DNA of 64,000 nt, from positions 1,554,546 to 1,618,545 of the forward strand of contig NZ_CP032157.1 of the NCBI RefSeq assembly GCF_003555545.1, read 5' to 3'. Shown one piece after another: positions 1 through 8,535 of this stretch. The notes beneath the pieces are model-generated. The model had not been told where the DNA came from and searched no databases. It worked only from the letters and a program-made list of their open reading frames with translations. This DNA comes from Paraflavitalea soli (GTDB lineage Bacteria > Bacteroidota > Bacteroidia > Chitinophagales > Chitinophagaceae). The first letter of the stretch is position 1, and every line of letters starts with the position of its first letter. A program made the position numbers and the translations under genes.

Positions 1-1
1 T

Positions 2-1933
2 AAAGGCGTGCATGAACAGGAGCTGAACTATACCCATTATTCAAGGGAGCTTTCGTTGGACAAAGCCATCGCTGCCTGCTCTTACCAGGTAGGAGGGGTG
101 ACGTATAAAAGAGAATACTTCACCAGCTTTGGGGATGATGTGGGGGTTGTGCGGATCACGGCCAGCAAGCCAGGTATGATCAACCTCAGTGTGGGCATAT
201 CCCGGGAAGAAAAGGGACATGTAAGTGTGAGCAACAAGACCCTGGACATGTATGGCCAACTGGAGAATGGTACAGATGGAAAGGGCATGGAGTACCTGGC
301 CAAAGTAGCGCTGCAGGTAAAAGAGGGTAGCCTTCACGCGGAGAACAACCAGCTCATCGTGGAAAATGCATCTGAAGTGATCCTGTTCTTTTCTGCCAGG
401 ACGAGTTATAAGGACAATGCTTTCAGGGATCATGCCCGGCAGTTGTTGACCAAAGCGATGACCATTCCTTTTGCTGCACAAAAGAAAAAACACCTCACCA
501 ATTATCAAAAGCTCTTCGGACGCCAGCAAGTGTACCTCGGGGCCGGAGGATCAGATAGCCTGACTACCGATAAACGGCTGGAACATTTCTACAACGCTGC
601 CACGCCCGATAACCAGCTTACCGTACTGTTTTACCAATTCAGCCGGTACCTGTCTATTGCCAGCACCCGTGTAGGATTATTGCCGCCCAACTTACAGGGT
701 TTGTGGGCACACCAGATCCACACCCCCTGGAATGGAGATTACCACCTCGATGTGAATGTACAGATGAACCATTGGGGTGTAGAGCCAGGCAACCTGTCGG
801 AGCTGAACCTGCCCCTGGCAGCCCTGGTGAGCAGTTTGGTACCCCATGGCCAGCGTACTGCCAAGGCCTATTACAATGCAGATGGCTGGATAGCGCACGT
901 GATCACCAACCCCTGGATGTTTACCGAACCCGGCGAAAGCGCTTCCTGGGGTGTATCCAAGTCAGGCACCGGATGGTTGTGCAATAACCTGTGGGAGCAT
1001 TACCAGTTTTCCCGCGACAAGAACTACTTACAGAAAATATATCCTGTACTGAAGGGATCGGCTCAGTTCTATGCGGCCATCCTCGTTAAAGAACCGAAAA
1101 CAGGATGGCTGGTGACATCACCTTCCTCATCACCTGAGAACCATTTCTACCTGCCTGATGGCAGTGGCAGGCATGCCGCCATCTGCATGGGAGCTACCAT
1201 CGATAACCAGATCATCCGCGAGTTATTCAACAATGTGATCACTGCTTCGGAAGTATTGGGTATTGATGGCATATTCAGGAATGGGCTGAAGGAAAAGCTG
1301 GCACAGATACCACCTCCGGGGCGTATTGCTGCCGATGGCAGGCTGATGGAGTGGCTGGAAGAATACAAGGAGACCGAAGTAGAGCACCGCCATATATCGC
1401 ACCTGTATGGCCTGTATCCTGCCAACCTGATCACTCCTTCACAAACACCTGACCTGGCAGAAGCCTGTAAAAAATCGTTGAATGTGCGGGGAGATGATGG
1501 ACCCAGCTGGTCCATCGCTTACAAGCAATTGTTCTGGGCAAGGCTGCATGATGGCAACCGGGCTTATAAACTGTTCCGGGAGATCATGAAGCCCACCCTG
1601 AAGACGAATATCAACTATGGCGCAGGCGGCGGCGTATATCCCAACCTGCTATCCGCCGGTCCGCCCTTCCAGATCGACGGCAATTTTGGCGCCGGCGCCG
1701 GCATTGCTGAAATGTTGATCCAGAGTCATGAAGGGTTTATTAATTTTATTCCCGCGATCCCCGATGCCTGGAAGGCCGAAGGAGTGGTAAAAGGCATGAA
1801 GGCCCGGGGTAATATTACTGTTGATTTTGCCTGGAAGAATGGCACGGTAACGAACTATAAGATCACTTCTCCGCAACAACAAAAAGTGAAAGTGATGCTC
1901 AATGGAAAACTGATAACAGTAACAACGAAATAA
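2..1933 (+). CDS. GH95 alpha-L-fucosidase, C-terminal part (5' end outside window)
   Basis: The frame is open to the left edge of the window, so the N-terminus is missing. The visible ~643 residues match the glycoside hydrolase family 95 fold: the end of the N-terminal beta-sandwich (SYQVGGVTYKREYFTSFGDD), then the (alpha/alpha)6 catalytic barrel with WNGDYHLDVNVQMNHW, TSPSSSPENHF near residue 370, HRHISHLYGLYPANLI and QIDGNFGAGAGIAEML. In GH95 the asparagines of the NVQMN segment and acidic residues in the later motifs do inverting hydrolysis of terminal alpha-1,2-fucose; some members prefer alpha-L-galactose. It lies 134 nt ahead of a GH36 alpha-galactosidase on the same strand, which suggests joint trimming of fucosylated/galactosylated plant glycans. 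Family is certain; substrate is inferred. A signal peptide cannot be judged. Confidence 0.93.
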   Translation, partial: KGVHEQELNYTHYSRELSLDKAIAACSYQVGGVTYKREYFTSFGDDVGVVRITASKPGMINLSVGISREEKGHVSVSNKTLDMYGQLENGTDGKGMEYLAKVALQVKEGSLHAENNQLIVENASEVILFFSARTSYKDNAFRDHARQLLTKAMTIPFAAQKKKHLTNYQKLFGRQQVYLGAGGSDSLTTDKRLEHFYNAATPDNQLTVLFYQFSRYLSIASTRVGLLPPNLQGLWAHQIHTPWNGDYHLDVNVQMNHWGVEPGNLSELNLPLAALVSSLVPHGQRTAKAYYNADGWIAHVITNPWMFTEPGESASWGVSKSGTGWLCNNLWEHYQFSRDKNYLQKIYPVLKGSAQFYAAILVKEPKTGWLVTSPSSSPENHFYLPDGSGRHAAICMGATIDNQIIRELFNNVITASEVLGIDGIFRNGLKEKLAQIPPPGRIAADGRLMEWLEEYKETEVEHRHISHLYGLYPANLITPSQTPDLAEACKKSLNVRGDDGPSWSIAYKQLFWARLHDGNRAYKLFREIMKPTLKTNINYGAGGGVYPNLLSAGPPFQIDGNFGAGAGIAEMLIQSHEGFINFIPAIPDAWKAEGVVKGMKARGNITVDFAWKNGTVTNYKITSPQQQKVKVMLNGKLITVTTK

Positions 1934-1936
1934 CGA

Positions 1937-1961
1937 TGTCAGCCTGAGCCTGTCGAAGGCG
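1937..1961. repeat. Dispersed intergenic repeat (GTCAGCCTGAGCCTGTCGAAGG type)
   Basis: Three bases after the GH95 stop lies TGTCAGCCTGAGCCTGTCG followed by AAGGCG. This sequence type recurs between genes in many Bacteroidota genomes (recognition from memory). No second copy was noticed in this window. Confidence 0.5.
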
Positions 1962-1966
1962 TCTTA

Positions 1967-1999
1967 AGGGTGGGTCGCCCTTGAAGGGCGGCTCACCCT
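1967..1999. terminator. Long hairpin after the GH95 gene
   Basis: Arms at 1967-1981 and 1985-1999 pair over 15 positions with two mismatches around a TGA loop. There is no good T-run, so it may be a repeat-type hairpin that stabilises mRNA ends rather than a classical terminator. Confidence 0.55.
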
Positions 2000-2067
2000 G
2001 ATCTAAAAAGCTTTTAAATAAACAAGTACATACTTAACATACAACTTATCATCTGCAACCACGTACC

Positions 2068-4266
2068 ATGAAAAGACTGAGCGCAATTGGATGGATGGCC
2101 ACGGTAACAGTTTTATCTTTTGCAAGTCCTAAGGCACAGGCACAGCACACTATTATCCCTATCGAAACAAAAAACAATGCCCTTGTATTCCAAACAGATG
2201 CCAACCGGAATGTGGGCATTGTTTATATGGGACCCCGGCTCTCCGACAAACAGGAGTATGGCCAGGTAGCGGCCATGTATAAGCAAGGCGCCGATTATAC
2301 CGGCGTAAACAATGCAGCGTATGCTACAGCCGGTAGTAGGAACCTGTTTGAGCCCGCCATCGCTGTTACGCATGCAGATGGCAACAATTCCCTCGACCTG
2401 CAATATGTGCGGCATGAAACTAAAAAGCTGGACGACAATACCTCCCTGCTCACCATTTACCTGAAGGACCCGGCCTACAATTTTGAGGTGACCCTTTATT
2501 ACAAGTCCTGGTTCAATGAAGATGTGACCGAACAGTGGAGTGAGATCAGGCACAACGAAAAAGGCAATGTGCTGCTGAACAAGTTTGCCTCGGCTGGTTT
2601 GCACCTGAAAGCGGGCAGCTTTTGGCTTAACCAATTCCATGGCGATTGGGCCCGCGAAATGCAGCCCGAAGAAGCGCGCCTCACCCATGGCATCAAAACA
2701 TTGGATTCGAAACTGGGTACCCGCACCAACCTGTTTCAGCCCCCCGTATTTATGGTGTCACTTGATCAGCCAGCTACAGAAGAGGAGGGTACTGTTTTAT
2801 ACGGTGCCCTTGAATGGAGTGGTAACTTCCGCATAGACCTGGAATTGGATAACCAGGACAACCTGCGCATCATTGCCGGTATCAATAATTATGCATCACC
2901 CTATACCTTAAAGCCGGGAGAAGTATTCACCACGCCGGCCTTCTTATCTGTGCTGTCTACCCATGGTAAAGGGGAAGCCAGCCGCAAATTGCAGCAATGG
3001 GCACGCAACTACAAGATACTGGATGGAAAAGGTACCCGGCTTACCTTGTTGAACAACTGGGAAGCTACCTACTTTGATTTCAATGAGGCGAAGCTGAAAG
3101 AGTTGTTGAAGGATACAAAAAAACTGGGTGTGGACCTCTTTCTCCTGGACGATGGCTGGTTTGCCAACAAGTACCCGCGCAACAATGACAATGCAGGACT
3201 GGGAGATTGGCAGGAAAACAAAAAGAAATTGCCCAATGGCATAGCCTCCCTGGTGAAGGAAGCACAGGCGAATGGGGTGAAGTTTGGCATATGGATAGAA
3301 CCTGAAATGGTAAATCCTAAAAGTGAATTGTATGAGCAGCATCCCGATTGGATAGTTAAACAGCCCAACCGGTCTGAGCATTATTTCAGGAATCAACTGG
3401 TGCTCGATCTCAGCAATCCTGCCGTACAGGACCATGTATTCAATGTGGTGGATGGACTTTTTACAAAGAATCCGGCACTGGCTTATATCAAATGGGATTG
3501 CAATGCAGTTATCTACAATGCTTATTCTGCCAAGCTGGGCAACCAATCGCATTTTTATATACAGTATGTACAGGGGTTGTACGCTGTACTGAAAAAGATC
3601 AGGGCCAAATATCCCACCGTGCCCATGATGTTGTGCTCCGGTGGTGGTGGCCGGGTGGATTATGCCGCCCTGCAATATTTTACAGAGTTCTGGCCCAGCG
3701 ATAATACCGATCCGCTGGAACGTATTTATATGCAATGGGAGTATTCTTATTTCTATCCGGCTATCAGCATGTCGAACCATGTTACCGACTGGGGTAAGCA
3801 GCCCATTAAGTTCCGTACCGATGTGGCCATGATGGGCAAGCTGGGTTTTGATATTGTAGTGAGTGATCTGAAGGAAAAAGACCTTCGCTTTTGCCAGGAT
3901 GCATTGACTACTTACAATACAGTAAAACCCATTATCTGGCAGGGCGATCAATACCGCCTGCAAGGTCCCCGGGAAAATGCCGTAGCTGCTGTCATGTATG
4001 TGAATGCAGCAAAAACAAACGGCATTGTATTCAATTATCTTGTCAGCAACCGCTATGATGCGGGCAGCCTGCTGCCCATACGCCTGAAAGGACTTGATCC
4101 CCAAAAGCGGTATACGATCAGAGAGCTGAACGTTTACCCGGGCGTTACTTCCACCATCGACAGCAGCAAAGTATATACAGGTGAGTTCCTACTGAAAGTA
4201 GGCTTTAACCCGGAGGTAAAATCCGGCAGGAACAGTGTGGTGCTGGAAGTAAAAGCGGTGAATTGA
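2068..4266 (+). CDS. GH36 alpha-galactosidase, exported
   Basis: 732 residues, the usual length for the long GH36 alpha-galactosidases. An N-terminal signal peptide (MKRLSAIGWMATVTVLS...AQAQ) sends it to the periplasm or surface. Order: N-terminal beta-supersandwich (~30-320), TIM barrel (~330-640), C-terminal beta-sandwich. Motifs: LLDDGWF (~360), GIWIEPEMVNP (~410), YIKWDCN with the expected nucleophile Asp477, CSGGGGRVDY (~520) and FWPSDNTDP (541-549) carrying the acid/base aspartate. The family does retaining hydrolysis of alpha-1,6-galactosides such as raffinose, melibiose and galactomannan branches. It follows the GH95 gene but a hairpin separates them, so a shared transcript is uncertain. 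Convergent with the next gene. Confidence 0.95.
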   Translation: MKRLSAIGWMATVTVLSFASPKAQAQHTIIPIETKNNALVFQTDANRNVGIVYMGPRLSDKQEYGQVAAMYKQGADYTGVNNAAYATAGSRNLFEPAIAVTHADGNNSLDLQYVRHETKKLDDNTSLLTIYLKDPAYNFEVTLYYKSWFNEDVTEQWSEIRHNEKGNVLLNKFASAGLHLKAGSFWLNQFHGDWAREMQPEEARLTHGIKTLDSKLGTRTNLFQPPVFMVSLDQPATEEEGTVLYGALEWSGNFRIDLELDNQDNLRIIAGINNYASPYTLKPGEVFTTPAFLSVLSTHGKGEASRKLQQWARNYKILDGKGTRLTLLNNWEATYFDFNEAKLKELLKDTKKLGVDLFLLDDGWFANKYPRNNDNAGLGDWQENKKKLPNGIASLVKEAQANGVKFGIWIEPEMVNPKSELYEQHPDWIVKQPNRSEHYFRNQLVLDLSNPAVQDHVFNVVDGLFTKNPALAYIKWDCNAVIYNAYSAKLGNQSHFYIQYVQGLYAVLKKIRAKYPTVPMMLCSGGGGRVDYAALQYFTEFWPSDNTDPLERIYMQWEYSYFYPAISMSNHVTDWGKQPIKFRTDVAMMGKLGFDIVVSDLKEKDLRFCQDALTTYNTVKPIIWQGDQYRLQGPRENAVAAVMYVNAAKTNGIVFNYLVSNRYDAGSLLPIRLKGLDPQKRYTIRELNVYPGVTSTIDSSKVYTGEFLLKVGFNPEVKSGRNSVVLEVKAVN

Positions 4267-4289
4267 GTAGGTGTATGACAGATCAATAC

Positions 4290-4318
4290 AAGGTTGTTTA
4301 CTATTGGTGAACAACCTT
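4290..4318. terminator. Hairpin between convergent genes
   Basis: AAGGTTGTT (4290-4298) and AACAACCTT (4310-4318) form a perfect 9-bp stem. It spans the stop codon of the minus-strand amidohydrolase gene and lies 24 nt after the GH36 stop. No strong T-run on either side. Confidence 0.45.
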
Positions 4319-5584
4319 ACCATCTTTGATCACCAGGCGAACATCAAACAACACCTTCTTGAAATTGGTTTCGAGGTCCCCATTAAATACGACAATATCT
4401 GCTTTGGCGCCGGGACGCAGTACGCCGATATCATTTTTTCTGCCCAGGATCAGGGCTGCATTCCAGGTGGCTGTCTTCAGTACATCTGCTGCCGGCATAC
4501 CTTCTTCAAAATAAGCCGCCAGCGTTTGTTTGGCATCATCGCCGCGTGAAATACGGAGATCGAAATAGGCATCAGAACCAGCCCCAATCGTTACCCCTTT
4601 TTGCCTGGCCTTGGTAAGCCGGTCAGTAAGTGGCTGCAACATTTTCTTTAATTCTACCGTATCGTGGTCTTTTTTATGCATGGCTTCCTCCCGTTCGATG
4701 CCTCCTTGCAGAGACACATCCGTAGGTACCAGGTAAACGCCCTGGCGGACCATTTTCTCCAGCGTGCTGTCTGTTATATAGTAACCGTGTTCAATGCCGT
4801 CTACACCAGCAGCCAGTGCCTGGGTGATAATATTATCCGTGGTGGCATGGGCCGTTACCTTCTTGCCGTATTCGTGTGCTGTTTTTACGATCGCCTTCAT
4901 TTCATCCAGCGTTAATCCCATGCGTTCGCCAAAGGCCACCATTTTGATCACATCTACCTGGTTATTCACGTGCTCTTTTACTGCCAGCACCGCATCATCC
5001 ACCCCATTGATCACCCGGTATTCTAAATGGGTGATCTTCTCCTGTTCTTTTAACGGCAACTGGTAAAACTGTCCGTCCATGGCGCTCAGGATGGGGCCTG
5101 ATGTGAACATTCTGGGTCCTGGTATAAAACCCCGGCGAATGGCGGCAGCTACTTCCAGATCAAGGTATTGTCCCGAATTGCCCAGGTCACGAATAGCCGT
5201 AAAACCCGACTGCAGATAAGACTGCGCATAACCTGCTGCCCTGAGCACCCGGTACTCGCTGGAATGGAGCAATACATCAGCAGCCAGGTTGTCTTCCAAC
5301 CTTTGCGACATCAGCAAATGTGTATGGAGGTCAATTAATCCGGGAGTTACCGTAGCGTTGGACAAATTGATGACCGTAGTTCCCTTGGGTATGGTGAGCT
5401 TACTGCCGACTGCTTTGATGGAATTGCCCTCTACTAATATCTCCTGGTCTTTGAGGAATACATTTTTTTCCGCATCGTAAAACTTGCCCGCTTTGATCAG
5501 ATAAGGGCCGGAAGCAGGTATTTGGGCGATCATCGCCAGGGAGAATAATACAAGACAGATAAGGGTACTGAAACATTTTCTCAT
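4301..5584 (-). CDS. Exported amidohydrolase (imidazolonepropionase / prolidase-like family)
   Basis: About 427 residues from the ATG at 5584, which gives a clean signal peptide (MRKCFSTLICLVLFSLAMIAQ); an ATG 9 nt upstream is also possible. The metal-dependent hydrolase fold is seen in order: small beta-sandwich start, DLHTHLL metal motif, the KMVAFGERMG segment where a bridging lysine is expected, HATTDN, GVDGIEHGYYI, then GAGSDAYFDLR with the catalytic aspartate, and the closing GVLRPGAKADIVVFNGD. Exported members of this family include Xaa-Pro dipeptidase-like and ergothionase-like enzymes, so the substrate is open. Expressed away from the ArsR gene; the two promoters share a short intergenic region. 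Confidence 0.85.
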   Translation of the reverse strand: MRKCFSTLICLVLFSLAMIAQIPASGPYLIKAGKFYDAEKNVFLKDQEILVEGNSIKAVGSKLTIPKGTTVINLSNATVTPGLIDLHTHLLMSQRLEDNLAADVLLHSSEYRVLRAAGYAQSYLQSGFTAIRDLGNSGQYLDLEVAAAIRRGFIPGPRMFTSGPILSAMDGQFYQLPLKEQEKITHLEYRVINGVDDAVLAVKEHVNNQVDVIKMVAFGERMGLTLDEMKAIVKTAHEYGKKVTAHATTDNIITQALAAGVDGIEHGYYITDSTLEKMVRQGVYLVPTDVSLQGGIEREEAMHKKDHDTVELKKMLQPLTDRLTKARQKGVTIGAGSDAYFDLRISRGDDAKQTLAAYFEEGMPAADVLKTATWNAALILGRKNDIGVLRPGAKADIVVFNGDLETNFKKVLFDVRLVIKDGKVVHQ

Positions 5585-5713
5585 AGCGCTCATTATTATC
5601 AATCAGGAATTGGGCGCTAATGTAACGAAAAGCCTACAAAGGGTAGCCCCTACTGAACAAAATACCCCTTTGCCTTTAGGGCGGCGCTGGTTTGGTGATG
5701 GGCTAAAATAAAT

Positions 5714-5759
5714 TTGCGCAACCCATAGGTTGCGCGTATATTTGCAACCTGTGAGTTGC
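5714..5759 (+). promoter_or_regulatory. ArsR promoter overlapped by two palindromic operators
   Basis: TATATTTG at 5737-5744 fits the Bacteroidota -7 box TAnnTTTG, with TTG at 5714-5716 as the -33 box 20 nt upstream. GCGCAACCCATAGGTTGCGC (5716-5735) is an inverted repeat with 8-bp arms. A second, weaker copy (GCAAC 5744-5748 / GTTGC 5755-5759) covers the likely transcription start. The two palindromes share an 18-nt near-repeat. Binding here by the downstream ArsR dimer would block the polymerase, so autorepression is inferred. Confidence 0.7.
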
Positions 5760-5778
5760 GCATTAAACAGGTATACCA

Positions 5779-6093
5779 ATGAAAAAAGACGTATTTCAAG
5801 CTATAGCAGACCCCACCCGTAGAGCTATTTTAAGTCTGATCGCCTTACAAGCCATGACGCCGAATGCTTTGGCCGAGCATTTCGACACCAGCCGGCAGGC
5901 GGTCTCCAAACACATTAAAGTCCTTACTGAATGCAACCTCCTCAAACAGGAGCAATCAGGCAGGGAAATTTATTATCACTTCAATCCTAAGAAAATGAAA
6001 GAAGTAGTTGACTGGCTGGCGCAATTCCGCCAGCATTGGGAAACCAAGTTCAACCAACTGGACATTGTATTAAAAAACTTAAAAACAAAGTAA
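5779..6093 (+). CDS. ArsR-family winged-helix repressor
   Basis: 104 residues, a single winged-helix domain: [11 protein letters not shown] (helix 1-2), [23 protein letters not shown] (helix-turn-helix, ~27-50), then the wing [13 protein letters not shown]. No cysteine metal site of the ArsR/SmtB kind is present (the only cysteine is in TECNLL), so it probably does not sense metals but belongs to the ArsR group paired with SRPBCC proteins. It ends 2 nt before the SRPBCC start codon, so the two form an operon. Two palindromes overlap its promoter, suggesting autoregulation. Confidence 0.92.
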   Translation: MKKDVFQAIADPTRRAILSLIALQAMTPNALAEHFDTSRQAVSKHIKVLTECNLLKQEQSGREIYYHFNPKKMKEVVDWLAQFRQHWETKFNQLDIVLKNLKTK

Positions 6094-6095
6094 CC

Positions 6096-6590
6096 ATGAT
6101 CGCAAACAAAGAACCAAAGGTCACCAAAGACCTGGCCAACAAAAAGATCACTTTTGTAAGAGAGTTTGATGCACCATTGGAACAGGTATGGCATGCCTGG
6201 ACAGAAGCCAGCTTATTGGATCTGTGGTGGGCGCCCAGGCCCTGGAAGGCCATCACCAAAACGATGGACTTCAGCGAAGGTGGACATTGGTTGTACAATA
6301 TGATGGGACCAGACGGCACCGGGCAATTCTGCCGGGTAGATTTTAAAAAGATCGTTCCTTATAAAAGCTTTGCCACCGTTGATTCCTTTTGTAGTGAAGA
6401 TGGCAAAGTAAACGAGTCATTCCCCCAGACAGACTGGAACATAGAGTTCATTGCAACCAGTGAAGGAACCACTGTAAAGATTGACCTCACCTTTGCCAGT
6501 GAAGCCGATCTCCAAAAGATCCTTGAAATGGGCTTCGAACAAGGCTTTGCCATGGGACTTAGTAACCTGGATGAATTACTCGCTGAATAA
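6096..6590 (+). CDS. SRPBCC / AHSA1-like domain protein
   Basis: 164 residues from the ATG 2 nt after the ArsR stop; an earlier in-frame ATG inside arsR would add a tail with no family match. The START-like SRPBCC fold is seen as KITFVREFDAPLEQVWHAWTEASLLDLWW at the N-terminus, GGHWLYNMMGPDG in the middle, and the long C-terminal helix with EMGFEQGFAMGLSNLDELL. The fold holds a deep hydrophobic pocket; members bind lipids or small aromatic molecules and ArsR-SRPBCC pairs are common, but their ligands are mostly unknown. A strong terminator follows at 6604. Confidence 0.88.
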   Translation: MIANKEPKVTKDLANKKITFVREFDAPLEQVWHAWTEASLLDLWWAPRPWKAITKTMDFSEGGHWLYNMMGPDGTGQFCRVDFKKIVPYKSFATVDSFCSEDGKVNESFPQTDWNIEFIATSEGTTVKIDLTFASEADLQKILEMGFEQGFAMGLSNLDELLAE

Positions 6591-6603
6591 GTTTCTTATA
6601 GGT

Positions 6604-6639
6604 AAAAGGGGGTTCAGGTCATGGCCTGAACCCCCTTTT
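6604..6639. terminator. Strong bidirectional terminator
   Basis: Perfect 15-bp stem, arms 6604-6618 and 6625-6639, with A-run before and T-run after, placed between the convergent SRPBCC and DUF3823 genes. Confidence 0.9.
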
Positions 6640-6658
6640 ATGTGATCTTCTTCCGCTG

Positions 6659-7423
6659 TTAATTTTCAGTGTATTCCACATTAGCCATATCATAACCGTA
6701 GCTGGTGGTGGGTTCAAAATATAATTGTATGCTGGAGGCAAAAGCCCCTGTCCGGTTATGTTCCTTATCCCGCAGCTTAATAGGAATATTACCCGTCGAA
6801 GACTGGTAAACAGCTGTCATAGTATAATAGCCGATGGGTATATCCACCAGTTTGCCATAGTTGTTGGTGGAGGGTTGCCCATGCTTCATTTTTATCACCT
6901 GTCCTGTTGAACCGTCGATGAGTGGACCAGTAGGTGTGAGCGTGAATTCGATATTTTCGGAATCGTAAATACTGCTGCCAAACTGTTTGTCTAAGATAAT
7001 GGTTCCTCCATAGTCGCCAGTGAGCGGTACGCTTTTATCGCCGGTCAGCTTCCATTGAAAATTCCGGATGGCGCCATCGCCGCCAAATCCCTGCGCATTA
7101 TCGGGGTGCAGATCTATTTTGTAGGTTTTACCTTGGTAGGTCACATTCATTTCTGCATAGGCCTGCCAGCTGCCAGTAAACAATTTGATCCGGTAGGTTC
7201 CGTCATCCCCTGTGGATCCTGTCAGGTAACTGTTGTAGATAAGCGTGTTGTCGATCAGGATGGTAGCGCCTTTTATGGGTCGGCCCTGCGTGTCAGTAAC
7301 TTTTCCTTTGACCACTTTGTCCGTGGATGATCCACTGTCGTCCTCTCCTGACGCTTTTTTGTCACAGGAGAAAGCCAGTATAATGACCGCCATTAGTTGG
7401 ATATAATGTGTACGCATTTTCAT
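6659..7423 (-). CDS. DUF3823-type lipoprotein of a SusCD-like locus
   Basis: About 254 residues from ATG 7423. The N-terminus MKMRTHYIQLMAVIILAFSC has a lipobox-like cleavage site at the cysteine, followed by an acidic/serine linker. Residues ~40-130 look like a carboxypeptidase-D regulatory-type beta-sandwich (VVKGKVTDTQGRPIKGATI, DGTYRIKLFTGSW); the rest is a second beta-domain. This layout fits DUF3823 proteins, which occur beside SusC/SusD pairs and are thought to be surface glycan-binding accessories. It is the last gene in the locus but a terminator (7554-7587) separates it from DUF1735, so it may have its own promoter or be made at lower level. Confidence 0.75.
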   Translation of the reverse strand: MKMRTHYIQLMAVIILAFSCDKKASGEDDSGSSTDKVVKGKVTDTQGRPIKGATILIDNTLIYNSYLTGSTGDDGTYRIKLFTGSWQAYAEMNVTYQGKTYKIDLHPDNAQGFGGDGAIRNFQWKLTGDKSVPLTGDYGGTIILDKQFGSSIYDSENIEFTLTPTGPLIDGSTGQVIKMKHGQPSTNNYGKLVDIPIGYYTMTAVYQSSTGNIPIKLRDKEHNRTGAFASSIQLYFEPTTSYGYDMANVEYTEN

Positions 7424-7553
7424 ATTACAAAGCTGCAACTGATTTTACCTCCATACACCTTCAATTGGCTAAAATGCCGGATCAGCATACTTGAATGCTT
7501 GTAAAATGGGTTGAAGTGCTGCAGTAGGAACAAAAGCGGGGTGGGGCAATAAT

Positions 7554-7587
7554 AAAAAGGTTTCAGGCCGTGACCTGAAACCTTTTT
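7554..7587. terminator. Terminator between DUF1735 and DUF3823 genes
   Basis: Perfect 14-bp stem (7554-7567 / 7574-7587), A/T-runs on both sides. Its stem core TTTCAGG...CCTGAAA resembles that of the terminator at 6604-6639. Confidence 0.85.
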
Positions 7588-7632
7588 TTATGGACGGATA
7601 TTGATGTTAAGCGGGTTCTTAACGGGCTTGCG

Positions 7633-8517
7633 CTAGGGCAGCATGACTACTTTTTCAGTGACGATCCGCGTGGCCGGATTGGGGTAACCATATTTCAACC
7701 AAAAGGTATGAGTGGCCGGATCGTATCTGTTGTTGTACACCGGGTCTCCGGCAATGGCAGCTACTGCAGCCGTATTGCTGCCGGTACTGGTAGTGCCGGC
7801 CCCAGGTGCAATCGTTACGGTATTATCTGGATTGACTGTGATATTGATCTTTGTACCAGGGCCCAGGTCGCCCAGGTCTTTGGAAACGCTGGTAGCGCCA
7901 ATGGTAGGGAGATTTACTTCCAGATCAACATAATCCCTGGGCGATGTAGGGTGCTCAAAATGGCCGGTGGCGAGGTAATCGCCATCGTAAATATTCCGGA
8001 GCAGAATGCCCAGCAAAGCCTGCTTTGAAGTGGCAGGGATCTTAATGTTTGGATCACTTACCGATGCGATCTGCAAGCCCAATGCGTAAGTCTTTGTAGG
8101 GTCCATGGCTGCTTTTTTCAGCCTGAGGGACACTTCAATATAAGACTGTCCGGCAGGAATGGTAACCGTTGTATTGAGATCATAAGCGGCAGTTGGCAAT
8201 ACTTCATAGGTTGTCTGGTTTTCTGCATTGTAAGCCGTGACGATCGATGGTGTAGCGGCCAATGTTACCTGTACATCTTTGTCGGATGCGGGGCCTGTAA
8301 GGGACAGCGTAAAAACGCGCAGCTGCTCTTCGGCCGGAGTTGTAAACACAGCCTGGATATTGATGCCCCTGGTCTCATAGGCATTCATTACAGCAGCAAA
8401 GCGTTCGTTGTTGTTGGTCTTTAGGCCGGTTTCATTGTTGTCAAAGCCTTTATCTTTTAAGCAGCCGGTCATCGAAAGCGACAAGGCGGCCATTGCAAGG
8501 AAATATATTCGTTTCAT
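7633..8517 (-). CDS. DUF1735 (BT_3987-like) surface lipoprotein
   Basis: 294 residues starting MKRIYFLAMAALSLSMTGC, a lipoprotein signal with Cys at ~19. Residues ~35-170 match the DUF1735 beta-sandwich style (NNNERFAAVMNAYETRGINIQAVFTT..., VTLAATPSIVTAYNAENQTTYEVLP, TVTIPAGQSYIEVSLRLKK). The C-terminal part is another beta-rich domain. DUF1735 proteins are carried in polysaccharide-utilisation loci, often with endo-acting GH18 or glycan-binding modules, and sit on the cell surface. It starts 18 nt after the SusD stop and belongs to the SusC-SusD transcript. Confidence 0.8.
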   Translation of the reverse strand: MKRIYFLAMAALSLSMTGCLKDKGFDNNETGLKTNNNERFAAVMNAYETRGINIQAVFTTPAEEQLRVFTLSLTGPASDKDVQVTLAATPSIVTAYNAENQTTYEVLPTAAYDLNTTVTIPAGQSYIEVSLRLKKAAMDPTKTYALGLQIASVSDPNIKIPATSKQALLGILLRNIYDGDYLATGHFEHPTSPRDYVDLEVNLPTIGATSVSKDLGDLGPGTKINITVNPDNTVTIAPGAGTTSTGSNTAAVAAIAGDPVYNNRYDPATHTFWLKYGYPNPATRIVTEKVVMLP

Positions 8518-8535
8518 GTGTAGTAGTTTGTTGGT

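Noticed and set aside
2944-4104. 386-codon open frame opposite the GH36 gene
   Set aside because: Antisense to the catalytic barrel of a clear GH36 enzyme; no start context or domain.
5600-5700. Promoter for the amidohydrolase gene
   Set aside because: TACCCTTTG and TATTTTG are only near matches to TAnnTTTG with wrong spacing.
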